Shown: piece by piece, positions 33,140 to 44,257 of the stretch
Numbering within the stretch: the first letter of the stretch is position 1
Layout: every line of letters starts with the position of its first letter
Assembly (NCBI GenBank): GCA_003971905.1
Contig: RSEE01000092.1
Location: forward strand, 204,421 to 268,420
Source: Moniliella sp. 'wahieum'
Taxonomy: Eukaryota > Basidiomycota > Moniliellomycetes > Moniliellales > Moniliellaceae
Length of the DNA: 64,000 nucleotides
Direction: 5' to 3'
Notes under the pieces: model-generated
The model's database searches: none
Told to the model about the DNA's origin: nothing
What the model saw: the letters and a program-made list of their open reading frames with translations, nothing else
Program-made: the position numbers and the translations under genes

Positions 33140-34776
33140 TCAGATGGACTGGAGAGATACCCGAGGCCGTACTATGAAGCGGGGGCGGTGGAGATGCCAA
33201 GCCGGAACGCTGGCTGGAGCACTGCTAGCTGCAGAGGAAGGCGAGATGAGTAATGGGGTGGCGTTATCTTTATCTTGGTTCCGCGTGTTGCATACTGATC
33301 GGTGGTGGGAGGGAAGATTCTTGGGCGCGGTCTGCCCCGTCCTAGGCGAAGACAACGTACAACTTTTTGGACGCAGTTGATTCCCCTCGACCGCCGGCGC
33401 TGAGCCTGAACGCACATCGATCCCAGAAGGGCTGGTCAAACAGCTACTTGTAGGAGGAGGTAGCGGTGGTGGGTACACTCCCCCACCGCCTCGGGCCGCA
33501 TTCGGACGTAGATCCAAGCTAGTGTCAGCGGGGTGGCTGATGTGTCTGTGTTTCGAGCTGGGACTGTCTGAGTGGCAGGACAGGGAAGCAGAGAAAGTTT
33601 CGGAGAAGAGATGGGTGGGGGGGAGGGGTGCCACCGGTCCCGGTTTGGGCTTGGGAATGAAGGCCATGGCAGAAGAGGGATCTGGATTCAACATGTCAAA
33701 CGAGCTGGCACCGACCCCCTCGTCGCGCCCAGAGGAGAGGGGGACAAGAAAACTTGGATTGGCCGTGTCAAGGGGAATGGGGGGGTACATGCCCTTACTG
33801 AGCTGAAAGGCCAGCTGGTTGCCGGTACGGCCAGCCGTATCTCCTCCCGGGAGCGAGGGCCACACGCGGCGCTCGATGTGGTATGGGTGGGAGAGATGGT
33901 GGTGCGGACGGTAGGTAGGCAAGTCGGTGGTACCGCCGTAGGAGACGGGGAGCGCTGTGGCGCTGGGGAAGGCAGTACAATGGGTGTGGGTGCCAGGTAG
34001 ATCGAAGATGGTTGGTGGGGCATCGGAGAAGATTGAGGGCTGATGGATGCTAGACCTGGAGCGGGGGGTGCGGAGGCGGGATGGGTGGGTGGGGACGTGG
34101 AGCTTCATGTGGCGCTGGAGACTGTCGGTGCGGGTGGAGCGGAACTTGCAGAGGGACATGCAAACGGCTTTTCGCCGGTGTGGGAGCGCACGTGGCGGCT
34201 CAGGCCATTCTTGCGGCGGAAGCGGTGGCCACACGTGGGACAAGCGTAGCCGCCAGCGGATGACACAGCATCATCAGCGGAGGCGGTGGGGGCGGCAGGG
34301 CCAAGAAGCGGATGTGCGGGGGGAGAGTGTGGGTGGTGGGGGGTGTCGAGGGCAGTGTCATGGGAGGAGCGGTCACAGGGGGAGGCGGTGCTGACGGGGG
34401 GGGAGACGACGGGGGCGATCATAAGGGAAGCGTCAGGGGCGGCGCGAGGTGTGTTGGGCTTGAGAGGGACAGAAGCGCCAAATGACGAAGGGGGAGAGGC
34501 ATCATCGCAAGAGGAAAGCAGACGCCGACGCTGTGGCGCGGGTGTGGGCGCACCCTCGGAGGGCAGGGAGGGGCAGGGGTGGCGGGCAAGGAGGGGAGAG
34601 TGGTGGTGAGGGTGGGAGAGGTGGGCAGGAGTGCAAGGACGAAGGGACCTTGCTGTCCTGGCTGGCCGATTGGTCGGTCGTTGGTTCGGGGCACAAGTGC
34701 GTGGGGCCGTCCTGCTGGACTCGGTACTGGTATACTCACTGAGATACTCTGATCGTAGTCCTCCCACTATGCGCAT
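33140..34776 (-). CDS. Two-finger C2H2 zinc-finger transcription factor
   Basis: Two classical fingers are encoded at about 34100-34260. The first is YACPTCGHRFRRKNGLSRHVRSH (CX2CX12HX3H). After the canonical TGEKPF linker comes a second, CKFRSTRTDSLQRHMKLH, preceded by a Cys pair read across a frame change near 34170. The regions before and after the fingers are Ser/Pro/His-rich and disordered. The tail ends with a basic stretch (HLHRPRFIVRPRVSLQSI) at the stop 33140. The start is uncertain: ATG 34776 keeps the finger frame open, but a GTGAGT near 34738 could also be a splice donor. The target genes cannot be inferred. Confidence 0.72.
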
Positions 34777-37700
34777 GCAAGGAGCTATACGTACCCACCG
34801 GCCTGCGCCGGCACTCCGCACCCCGCCTGTCTCCTGCGCAGCCGCATCCTCCGCGCAGAACAGTGCGGGTGGTCTCCCTTGGCGGCCGCACTGCGCCAGT
34901 CTGGCTGCGCCCCCGGAAGCTGCGTTCACTCATTATACCGTTCAAGTGGTATAATCGGTCACGCGCACACCGAACGAACGTACTCGGGCTGCCTCTTCGG
35001 CTCTTGAGCTTGGGTATTTGACAATTGGATCCTTATTTCTCCGACCCTCCGATGGGCCATCCGAGCACCCCATTGCATCATCGCCCGCTCATCCATCTCC
35101 CCCTGGCTGTCCGCGCTGCAACCTCCCTTCCCTTCCCGCCCACAGGACCCACCACAATCACCCAATCCCTCGCCACTGTCGTGTCCGCCACCCGTCTATC
35201 GAGCTCCCCGTCCCTTCAGCCCTCCATCAAACTCCCCCCACCAGCCCATTTCGCATCTCTCTTTCTGCCACACCTTCTACACCCCATCGGCCATCCCGAG
35301 TCATTGGAAACCCAACATCGATTTCAGTATGCAATACCCCCCACTTCAATCACCAAAAGACCACTACACAAACTGATATACCTTTTTCGTGGCTTGTCCT
35401 CCTAGGCGCGCTGTCCATCCCATATCTAGATCCAAATCCCTCTCCTCCTCCGGGCCCGCGGTGCACGGACACATACGAAACTATTGCCAGGAGAAAAAAG
35501 ATCCCAGAAAAGAATCTCGGATATCTCAGAGAGAGATCCTCCGATCAAATCTCAAACTCTTCCCACACAGCTCAGACTGAGCTCTCAGAACACAGAGAGA
35601 AACAGAGAGAGCAAACAGATGCACGGATGCTTGCAACTTATTTCGGTGAGAAGGTATCTGACGAATGTGAGCGACGGAAGGCGAAGGATCGGTTGATACT
35701 TAGATCTTATATCATAGAAACAGTGTGCACGACCGTGATGCATGCGATGTGCTTGCAGAGCACACCCAAGACGCCACGCTTCTTCTTCTGCTTTTTTAGC
35801 AGTGGGAAAGAAGTATAGAGCGGGAGGCGCCAGTGTGATCCGGGGATGTTGTGATTATAGGTCGTTTTGTCGGTCGCAACAGGTCTCGAGTATCCGGCAT
35901 GGCATGGGGTGTGGGGGGGCTAATTCGATCAGAATGATGAATCCTTCAATATAGGACTTAGAACCTTGGGGCTTATAGGCCGGCCGTAGGCGTTATCGGC
36001 CGTATCAATGATCGATTAAGGGCTAGCGCTTACCTAGGGCTCATCTCAGATCTCAACAAGCTTCAAGCTTCAAGGGCTAAGCTCTAAGGTTCAGCGCGGA
36101 GATTTTCAGCCCGGGTTGGGGTAGTGGGGTAGGCGGTAGCGGGTGACCGGTGACCACAGGTTGGAGCAACTGAAGCTTGAAGTCTGCTGGAGCTCAGGGC
36201 GACCCTGAGGTTCTTTTTCTTCTGGGCTGAGCGATATAGATTGACCGGCTTTCTCGGAGGATGCAGGATGAACGTTGAACGATGATTCATCTTGAGCTGT
36301 TGTTTGGGGCAGGCTGAGCGCTACGCAGCTCAGGCTGAGCGCGCTGTGAGCTCTGAGCAGGGCTGAGCGGCTCAGCACACAGAGGCACAGACTCCGACTC
36401 CTGTCGAGTACAATCTATCACATCTCCCCGACCCCGGTCACCGGTGTCCTTTCACCGGCCGGCCACGCCAGGCACGCCCGTGCCGCCGCCACGCAAGGCC
36501 ACGCACTGCAATCTGCTCTTCTCAGATCTCAAGCTCAGCCGCTCAGCGCGCTCAGCCTGGGACGTTAGCGCGTAAGGCCTGTGACCTGAGTCATAACTGA
36601 CCCTCCTTAGCCCTCCCGGCTCTCGCTGGCCTACTGAAACGTACCTGAAGGAGGGTCCTGAGGGAGCGGGAAGCTCGCTCCTGTCGTCTCTGCGCGTTTC
36701 CTCCAAGCTCTTGAAGAGTTAGCTTCAAGCTTCAGAGCTTCAACTTCGGCTCCACCGCGCCGAAGTACGAGACATGTGGTGTGGAGCAGCCCAGGGTCCT
36801 CAAACGTCACTTGCCAGTCGCACTGGGACGATTGGTATGTGAGGCGTGACTTTATTAGTGATCGATCAGTGACAGATACGGGCTAGATAGTGACTAGTGA
36901 CTAACAGTGACTCCAGTGGAGAGAGTCTTGAAGCTAGCTTGAAGCTTGAACAGCTTCAAGCTTGAGAGTTCGGGGAAGCAAAGAGGCTCATGAGTGGATG
37001 CACAGATGCTTCCAGGTGATCGATGTCGATGGTGTTTTGATCTTATGCCGGCGCAGGGAAAAGGAGAAAGCGATGATCGATATGATAGCTGAATTGCCGC
37101 GGTCGTGGTGCTTATTTCTACTATAGCACCTACGGGCTACCCTCCACCTCGCCACACGTCGGTCATGCATCATGCATTACGCGCCACACCGCACCACCCA
37201 CTGATGAGAGTTGCTCAGGGGCGCAGCGCAGCGCACCAGCAACCAAACAGCGCAAAACGCCATGGAGAGCTATACTATCTAAGACCTACGTCGTTAGTGT
37301 ATAGTACGCTCGTTGGCGGGTAGGCTGGTCGCGAGCCTCCCATCTCATCTACATATGTCGGTCTCATTGATCCCGGGCCGCTTTGCTTCGCCCCGGCCCT
37401 TCCCGCCCCCTGGAGTCGTTGAAAGGCGCGTTTAACAGCTTAACGTTTACCCGAGCGGTTCCTGCAATTGTAATTGGCCCGCGAGTCCTACGTACACGCG
37501 ACCGATTATAATTAGAGTATCCGCTAACATGTAACACGCGCTAACGTTTAAGTCGCTTCCCCCATGCCCTCATCGACATCCCTCCGTTCCGTTCCGCCTC
37601 TCCCCTTTGTCCCCCCTCTTCCCAAACAACATCGTTCCCACCCAGCCTCTTGAGGCTGTCAGGCTGAGGTACCCAAAAGAGGCACAATTCGCAGTCGCCA

Positions 37701-38461
37701 ACGGAAAAGACTAAATGTTAATAGCACTTTGTATACACACACTGGCATAAGCCTCCCAGCTCCGCACGCGCAACTGTCACATGTGTCAGCGGCACTCCGA
37801 CCCCCTGTGACATGTGATCGAAGTGATCGATGTGATCGATGACGCGCCCTCCCGCCTGAAAAGCCTCATCGACCGCATCGCGTGCGCCCACACGCCCTCC
37901 ACAGCAAACTCCTGTTTGTGTGGTGCTGGTTGGAAAGCGGACCCTCCGTCGACCCACGGGGGCTGCGCCAACCAAACACGCGCGCTGCGCCGTGTGTCCA
38001 CAGCCAGTCCACGCATTTTCCACACAACCTGTTCGCCCGATAATCGATAATCCTACCACGGCTTAGCTGTGCGCCAGCTGCCTATTCCCCCCCTCCCAAC
38101 GCTCCCCCTGGCCGCGCGCCCAGCCCCATTCCCATTCAGCTTGTAGTGTCTATAGTATAGGGTACGCCCTGCACTGTGCAGCTGCGCCCTGCGCCTCGCG
38201 CCCAGTGTACGCGCCTGTTTCGCGCCCTCTCTTAATTTTCAGATTCCGTTTATAGTGCCCTATTGGCCAAGACGATTGATTGGTCCGGCACCCTTGCCCC
38301 CCCCCCCCCCCCTTTCACAGCACATGCGCCCCACCGCGCACCCACACGGCACAAACAGATCTCATCCACGTCCCAGGATAACCCATCCTCCGCTCTATTC
38401 GACCTGCTCTATCGCCATCGCCATCGCCATCCCACTCACCACCACTACCCCCGCCACCACC
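34777..38461. other. Gene-free block rich in short palindromic motifs
   Basis: About 3.7 kb has no recognised gene. The plus-strand frame 35018-35818 is open but featureless. Between 35.5 and 37.0 kb, GCTCAG/CTGAGC, CTTCAAG/CTTGAAG, AGTGACTAGTGAC and GATCGATC elements recur in both orientations. At 38297-38312 there is a run of 16 C. The right end may be promoter for the gene at 38462. Confidence 0.5.
36057..36967. repeat. Cluster of CTTCAAG/CTTGAAG heptamer repeats with a hairpin
   Basis: Tandem heptamers occur at 36057-36074 (CAAGCTTCAAGCTTCAAG), 36171-36182 (TGAAGCTTGAAG), 36721-36747 and 36927-36967. The last contains a perfect hairpin: AAGCTTGAA at 36942-36950, a four-base loop, and TTCAAGCTT at 36955-36963. 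Confidence 0.7.
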
Positions 38462-39041
38462 ATGTCCAACACCCCACCGCTTCCATCGGGCACTACCTTG
38501 CGCTCCCCTCATCCACCACCACCCCAGGGGACACTGATGCGTCTGCGTCCTCCTCGGCTTCGAGTGGCTCTGGTGCTACCTCCAGTAGCACGCCTACCTC
38601 CTCTGTCCCTTCGGTCTCCATGCTGGCCCCACCCCACTCGCCTGTGGATACCTCGCCCCTCCGGGTGAACCAAGGCCGACGGGCCTTCGTCCTGCCCTAC
38701 GTCGGATGGTACGTCTCGTCTCTGCCCCGCGCGCATCTCGTGCACCGCAGTGTGTAGAGCACAAAAATGTACTCCACAACGCGACCTAACCCCCCCCCCT
38801 GCCCTTCGCTGAATCGGATTCCAGGTCTAGGTACCGGATCAAGAACATTCACTGTTCTAACTGCGCCGTCTTTTGTCCCCTTGCCTACCGCGCCCCGGGG
38901 GAATTCGCAGCGTACTGCCGAGACTGCTGGACGCCCGACGGCAACAACAGCGACGGCAACGACAATCCGCCTTGTCTTCCGTCACGCTCTAGCTTCAAGC
39001 TTCACTTGCTCTCTTTGGCATCCCGTTCTTCGACCCTATGA
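38462..39041 (+). CDS. Small Cys-rich protein of unknown function
   Basis: The start is ATG 38462 in the context CACCACCATG. A Ser/Thr/Pro-rich N-terminal half (with one frame change near 38530) leads to a compact basic and Cys-rich segment: GRRAFVLPYVGW, then after an intron SRYRIKNIHCSNCAVFCP, then EFAAYCRDCWTPDG. The pattern CX2CX3C...CX2C suggests one zinc site. The intron at 38709-38824 (GTACGT donor, CTAAC branch, CAG acceptor) splices in phase. The stop TGA is at 39039-39041. The last codons (SFKLH) are read from an AGCTTCAAGCTTCAC repeat, so the real end may be earlier. I do not recognise the family. Confidence 0.55.
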
Positions 39042-40212
39042 ATGCACCGGCTTATAGCTGACTGGTGCGCCTGTTGTCCTGTTGTTGATGGTTCATGACA
39101 AAAAAGTGCCCAGTGTGCCTGTATATCCCCCATTTCTATATTTACCTCTTTCCCTCTTTCCCTCTTTCCCTCTTTCCCTCTTTCCCTCTTTCCCTCTTTC
39201 CCTCTCCCGCTCCTCTCCGTCCTCTTTGCCTCCTTTGTCCTCCGACGCATCACACTGAGGCTCACCTCACGGTACCGTTACGCTTCGCTGTTTACGACCT
39301 TGCACATTCCACATCCCACATGCCAACATGTTGTTCATACCCCTATCTTTCTCTTTCTGGATGGGTGTGGGCGTCTATACGTATCATATCACACCGATCT
39401 GTCACCGCCGGTTGACGTTCACGATGAGTAACAGTCAACGGTATAAAGGCCGGTTTGTTGTGCCCTCTAGCTCTGCTATGGCTTGCTTTGCCTCCCCTGC
39501 AATGCCCATCTTTCCCCCTTTTATCCATCACCATAAACATCGTATGGGCGGACGGTAGCGGTACATCCCTTTCCCTTCCCACTCCCCACTTCACAGTACA
39601 GTGTAAACCCCTCCGACTTGATCTTGGTCCGTTCCACAGTGGCTGCCACTTGTCGCTTCCTCCGTCCTCGGCTGTTACATGTTACGTTCGTCTGGGATCG
39701 GTATATAATATGCCGGGCCTATCATTCAGCTTGTCTCTAGTATACTCCAGTTCTGCAAGTGTTGTGGATTCGCAACTGTATTAGTAGATGAGAGCCGAGG
39801 TGGGGCCACTGTAACCAGCTAACCTCGTACACCTCGTAGAGCGTGGGACTTTCCACTTCAGCTCCATCTACCCCGAGCTATGCCGAAAGAGTAAACGGCC
39901 CTACCAAACCACCATACTTTTGTATAGCATTGTAACTACACGTGGTCCGTACGTACGATAACACTCCTTTCATGCCTGAATATTCAGGCCTCAGGGGGGG
40001 ATTGGGGATGTCGGTCAACTGGGTGTGGATCTCGGGATCCAAGCGACAAAACGAAAAGAGAACTAGTACTGTTGCTAGACGGATAATACGTTGAGAGCAC
40101 GTAAATGTGCGTTTGATGAGCGTCGAGCGTTGAGCGTTGAGATTAGATCGTTGAGCCTCAACGCTCAGGCGGAACGAGCAACTCAACCTAGTATAGACAT
40201 CCGAGAAGACGG
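39042..40212. other. Convergent spacer with TC-rich repeat
   Basis: No gene was found. There is a CTCTTTCC repeat at 39146-39205, TATA-like sequences near 39441 (TATAAAGG) and 39701 (TATATAAT), and otherwise unstructured sequence. Confidence 0.5.
39146..39205. repeat. CTCTTTCC tandem repeat
   Basis: About seven copies of the 8-base unit CTCTTTCC form a pyrimidine-rich stretch. Confidence 0.85.
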
Positions 40213-42575
40213 TTAGTTTTTGTGCTTTTTGTTGTGGCGTCGGCCACCATGACGATGATGATGGGTGTGGCGAGGAGGGGCAGGGGTTGGGTCGTCGGGC
40301 TGAAGACCACTCGACTTGGTCCGCCATGCTCTTCTTTGTGGGATCCCTAGCCTCCTGCCGGTTCGTCTCCGTCTCTTGGATCTTCTCCCTTCCTGCTCGG
40401 ATGCATCGCGGTCCTCCTGCATGACCTCTTGCTCGTGCTTGGCCTCGTGCTGGGCGTCGTACTGGGCATCGTGCTGGGCATCATGCTGAGCGTCATGATG
40501 GGCGTCGTGCTGAGCACCATCCTGGCCCCTTTGTCCGCGCACCGGCGGAGGCGGGTAAAACTTGGCTCCATCCGGACGCGGTTCCCACTGTTGGAGGTTG
40601 ATATTTTTCCCACTCACCACCGCCTCGGCCACTCCGACATTCAACAGTGCCGGACCCCCCCAGCGCGCTAGCATCTCGCCATACTCACCCCCCGTTTCTT
40701 CTTCTTTCTTGCTCGGCCGCACAAAGGGCGGGAGCTTGGAAAGGCTCAGGTGAAACGTGCATGTGCCGGTATCTGTGTCCGTGCCTGTGGGCAAGGTCTT
40801 CTTGGCCTCGTCTGTGGCGTTTGTCTTGGCTGGTACGCTGGCTGAGGACGGGGAAGGGGACTTGGACTGCGTTTTGGTCGTGGTTTTGGGCTGGGGTTGG
40901 GCGTGGGTCCAATACCCGTACCCAAGCAACACGTACAGCGCATACTGCAAACCGTGCGCCACGGACAAGACCACACGACGACCCACAGGACCAGTTCCGT
41001 GTAGGTAAAAAACGCGAGAGCGCGTACGCTCGATGAGGATTTGGCCCAGCCGACCAAGTCGACCCACAAGCGCATCTGTCGGGGCGTAGGCCGTGTAGCT
41101 GGGTCCATAGCAAACACGCTCCAGATCCGAGCAAAAATACCAATGTGCCAGTTGCCCACTGAGCCCACTCCATCCTCAAACGTCGCATTCGGACACCACA
41201 CGACGCATCCGTAATCGGAAACACCTGAAGGTACATGTTGGGCCGCTGGTAGTCGTCGGGGAACAAGTCGTCCGGCAAAAAGTCAAGAGACGGCTTGGAA
41301 AATCCGGTAGCGACCACAATCACATCGGCAGGCACGTTGTACTTGTTCAAACCCCTTGTCGCCAGCGTGGGTACCCCCGCGCGGTGGGAAAAGTGGACGC
41401 CGTCGGGCCCGATGTGGCGCACGTCTCCGCGCAAATACTCGCCGCGGCCAGTCCGGATGAGCGCCAAAGCCTCGTCGTTCACCACGGGCGTCGTACTGTA
41501 AAACGGCAGGCCGACCGGCGCCATCTTCTCGGCCAAGTCGCGGTAATGCAACTTGCGCAACAACCATTCCAGGAGGGGCGTCAAGCGCGTCTCCCGTCCC
41601 AGCGGCTGGCATGCCAACAAACAATCCACCACCGTGTTGCGCGGGATAACCACTTGTCGCTCCGAGCTAAGATGGTGGCTTTGGTCGCGCCACGACGGAG
41701 TACAAGTTCTAAAGCTTCCACCCCGGAAGCCCACCGCCCACGACGACGACTTGCTTCCCTCCAGATCGGACGCGTGCAGCACATCCAGCGCGCGCTGTGC
41801 ACAATCTTCCCCGCAAACGATTCTTGGCCGTCCAAGTCGAGCATCTTGGCCTGGCCACATGTGCCGGTCGCAACGGCCACCCCGTCACACCACGTCTTCT
41901 TCGCCATTGACAATCCACTGTGCTTTGCCGCGCACGGGCTCGTCGCAGGACGCAGTGTGAGGGGCGGAATGAAGGCGCTGGACCGACGTTACGGGCGTTG
42001 CCCAACGAATGCGGCCCAGCAGGCCATAGGTTTCCGCCAGCACAGCGAGGTTGGCCAGAATCTCATCGCGACGCGGGTAGCCGCTGGACCAACAGACCGA
42101 GGGGAAGAAGCGGTACATGACACTACTGATCTGCAGCCCGGAGGTTGTGTTGACCCGACCAGATCCCACCCATCCGCGCTCAGATTCGGCCAGGGTAAAG
42201 AGCGTGACTTCGAAGCCGCGGCTGAGCAGTGCGCTGCGGTGGACAGGCCCGTGAGGCCCGTGCCAATCACGGCCACATGGCCGAGCGGATGCTCGTACCG
42301 CGTCTTGGCTGGAGCGCGGCGTGCGTTGGGTCAGCAAGAACAGCCACCACGAACGGGATGCGAGGCGACTGGCACATGGACAACAGGGGAGCAGCACGTA
42401 CGTGGCACGGGCGGGGCAAAGAGGAAGGCGAGCACACACTGGAGGAGAATGTACGCCTGCGAGATCCAAAAGGACGGATGCAGGAGGAAGAGCGGCGGGT
42501 GCTGGGCGAGCGCAGCGGTGCGGCGGTGCGCGTGCTGGACGACGGCGTGCACGGGGCGGCGAGCGTGGACAGCAT
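40213..42575 (-). CDS. Flavin-containing monooxygenase-like FAD/NAD(P) oxidoreductase
   Basis: A likely membrane anchor (SFWISQAYILLQCVLAFLFA) near the N-terminus precedes the intron 42309-42401 (GTACGT donor, CTGAC branch, CAG acceptor). The FAD dinucleotide fold follows directly: VAVIGTGLTGLSTAAH, then FEVTLFTLAESERGW. A second nucleotide fold VVVVGGGLPG and the FMO-type motif VVATGFSKPSLDFLP are present. The sequence continues with MYLQVFPITDAS, NATFEDGVGSVGNWHIGIFA and ARIWSVFAMDPATRP, typical of basidiomycete members. The C-terminal tail has HDAQ tetrapeptide repeats, then Arg/His-rich sequence to the stop at 40213. The substrate is unknown. ATG 42575 is the best available start, one frame away. 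At least five frame changes occur. Confidence 0.82.
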
Positions 42576-43075
42576 GCGTGGACGGCGGACACCAGGCGGG
42601 GCGAGGGGGCCGAAGAGCACACGGGCGCGGGAGAGGGCTGCTTATAATCCGTCTGCGGGGATGCGGGGAAGATGTCATCTTCCAGCGACGGCCCCTGGGT
42701 ACTGGCGGCCAGTGCGCTCGAGTCAGCTGCCCCGCTGCCGCAGGGGGGGCACCCTCCCACCGCCCGTCGGCCTCATCGCCGCGCTCGACGCGCTCGCTGA
42801 CTAGTGGCCATGCGTGTGGTCCGGGCGCACAGGCGAGGGCGCGTGCGTGCGGGAGTGGGGATCGATGACGTCACTGCGCGCACCAATCGGCCACGCAGCA
42901 TGGCACGTGCTCTGCACGTGACCGGGCGGGAGACGCCCCGCGGCCGCTTACAAATACGGGGCGTGTGCTGACGTCAGGCGGTTATTAATTCAGACGCAGG
43001 CTGGAACGAAGGCCGGGCGGGGCTCTGCTGGCTTCTCCACCGCCCCCCCTTCTTCGTCCTCGTCCTCTCTCCGCA
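42576..43075. promoter_or_regulatory. Divergent FMO/QCR2 promoter with two CRE palindromes
   Basis: Two perfect TGACGTCA palindromes lie at 42866-42873 and 42969-42976. A CCAAT box is at 42883-42887 and two CACGTG boxes are at 42904-42909 and 42915-42920. CRE sites bind bZIP factors of the ATF/CREB type. CCAAT boxes serve the HAP complex, a known activator of respiratory genes such as QCR2. Site use is inferred. Confidence 0.5.
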
Positions 43076-44257
43076 ATGCTGGCTCGTCCGCTTCCGCCGC
43101 GCGCACTGGGCCTGGGCCTGGGCCTGGCCTGGGCCGGCGGTCCTTTGCCACCGCCTCCGCCGGCGGCATCCCCTTGCGTCCGCCCCGCCTCCGCCGCCGC
43201 CAGCGTCACCGTCGCCCTCCGTGCCGCGCCCCTACCGCGTGCGCCCGGCGCTGCTGCTGCGCTCCAGCACTGGCTGCTCCAGGCCAACTCGACCCTCTGC
43301 GCTGTCCATCGTGCGCGAGGCCGAGCTGCGCGGCGCCGTGCTCGCCTCGGCGCTCGACAAGGAACACGTCTACCTCACCGCCCAGTTCCAGCCCGAGGAC
43401 GCCGACTTCGTTGTGCGTCTGCTGGCCGACGCTCTCCACCCCACCCTGCCCACGTGGGAGTACAACGAACATGTCGTCCCGGCCCTCCAGCCGACGCTTC
43501 CGCCGCCACCCACGCCCCGCTCGTCACGGGCCTCGAGGCGCTGACGCACGCTGCGTACCACAACAAGGGTCCGGGCCAGAGCCTGCTCGCGCACCCGGCC
43601 CATCCGTTGCCGTACGAAACGGTGCGGCGGTACGCGGAGAGCGTGTTGACGAGTCGGACCAGGTAGCTGTGGCCGGCACGGGGCGTGCCGGACTTGGCTG
43701 CGATCGTGGCTGATGCCTTTCGCTTCCTTCGGGCTTTGCGCCGCAGGCCCCGGCTGCACCTACCTACTTTGGCGGACAAGCGCGCATTGCCCAAGCGCAC
43801 GCCAGCGAATTTTTGCTCGCGTTCGATGCCGCCGGCGTGGCGGAGAGCACCTTGGCCGTGCTGCGCGCCGTGATTGAAGATGCTGGTGCTGGTCAGGCAT
43901 TCTATCACCTCCCCTACAAGGACGCAGCTCTCTTCGGTCTCCGTCTTCCCGCCGGCACCTCGCGCCCGTGGCCACGCTCAAGGCCGTCGCTGCTGGACAG
44001 GTCGACGCGTTTGCCCAAGGCCATCACGCAGGCCAAGTTGGCCCTGGCTCAGACGTACGAAAGTGCCGAGGCTTCGCAGCTGCTGCGGCGGCGCTTGTTG
44101 CTCGGTTGCCCCTGTGGAGGTGCAAGCTCAGCTGGACGCCATTAGCCAGGTCACAAGGACGACGTGTTGCCGCTGCGGGCCAGTTGCTCGCTTCGGTCCC
44201 GTCTAGCGCGGCCTGGGCAACGTCCATGACTTGCCCTACGCAGAGGACTTGCTTTAA
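43076..44257 (+). CDS. QCR2: Ubiquinol-cytochrome c reductase core protein 2
   Basis: This is a matrix-side core subunit of respiratory complex III, related to mitochondrial processing peptidases but inactive. ATG 43076 opens a presequence (MLARPLPPRALG, then RSFATASAGG in the next frame). Conserved parts: LSIVREAELRGAVLASALDKEH, YLTAQFQPEDADFVVRLLAD, WEYNEHVVPALQ, TGLEALTHAAYHN-GPGQSLLA, VPDLAAIVADAFRFL, TYFGGQARIAQ, EFLLAFDAAGVAES, AFYHLPYKDAALFG, ITQAKLALAQTYESAEA, and a C-terminus LGNVHDLPYAEDLL ending at TAA 44255-44257. About 390 codons is normal. No intron was found, but there are at least six frame changes. Confidence 0.9.

Noticed and set aside
35018-35818. 266-codon plus-strand open frame in the gene-free block
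   Set aside because: It has no recognisable motif, a Pro/Ser/His-rich first half and a random-looking second half, and no splice or start context support. It overlaps the palindromic repeat zone at its right.
34777-38461. Calling the palindrome-rich block a centromere
   Set aside because: Fungal centromeres cannot be recognised from sequence alone here, and the block is short and not obviously AT-rich. It is kept only as one of several possibilities.
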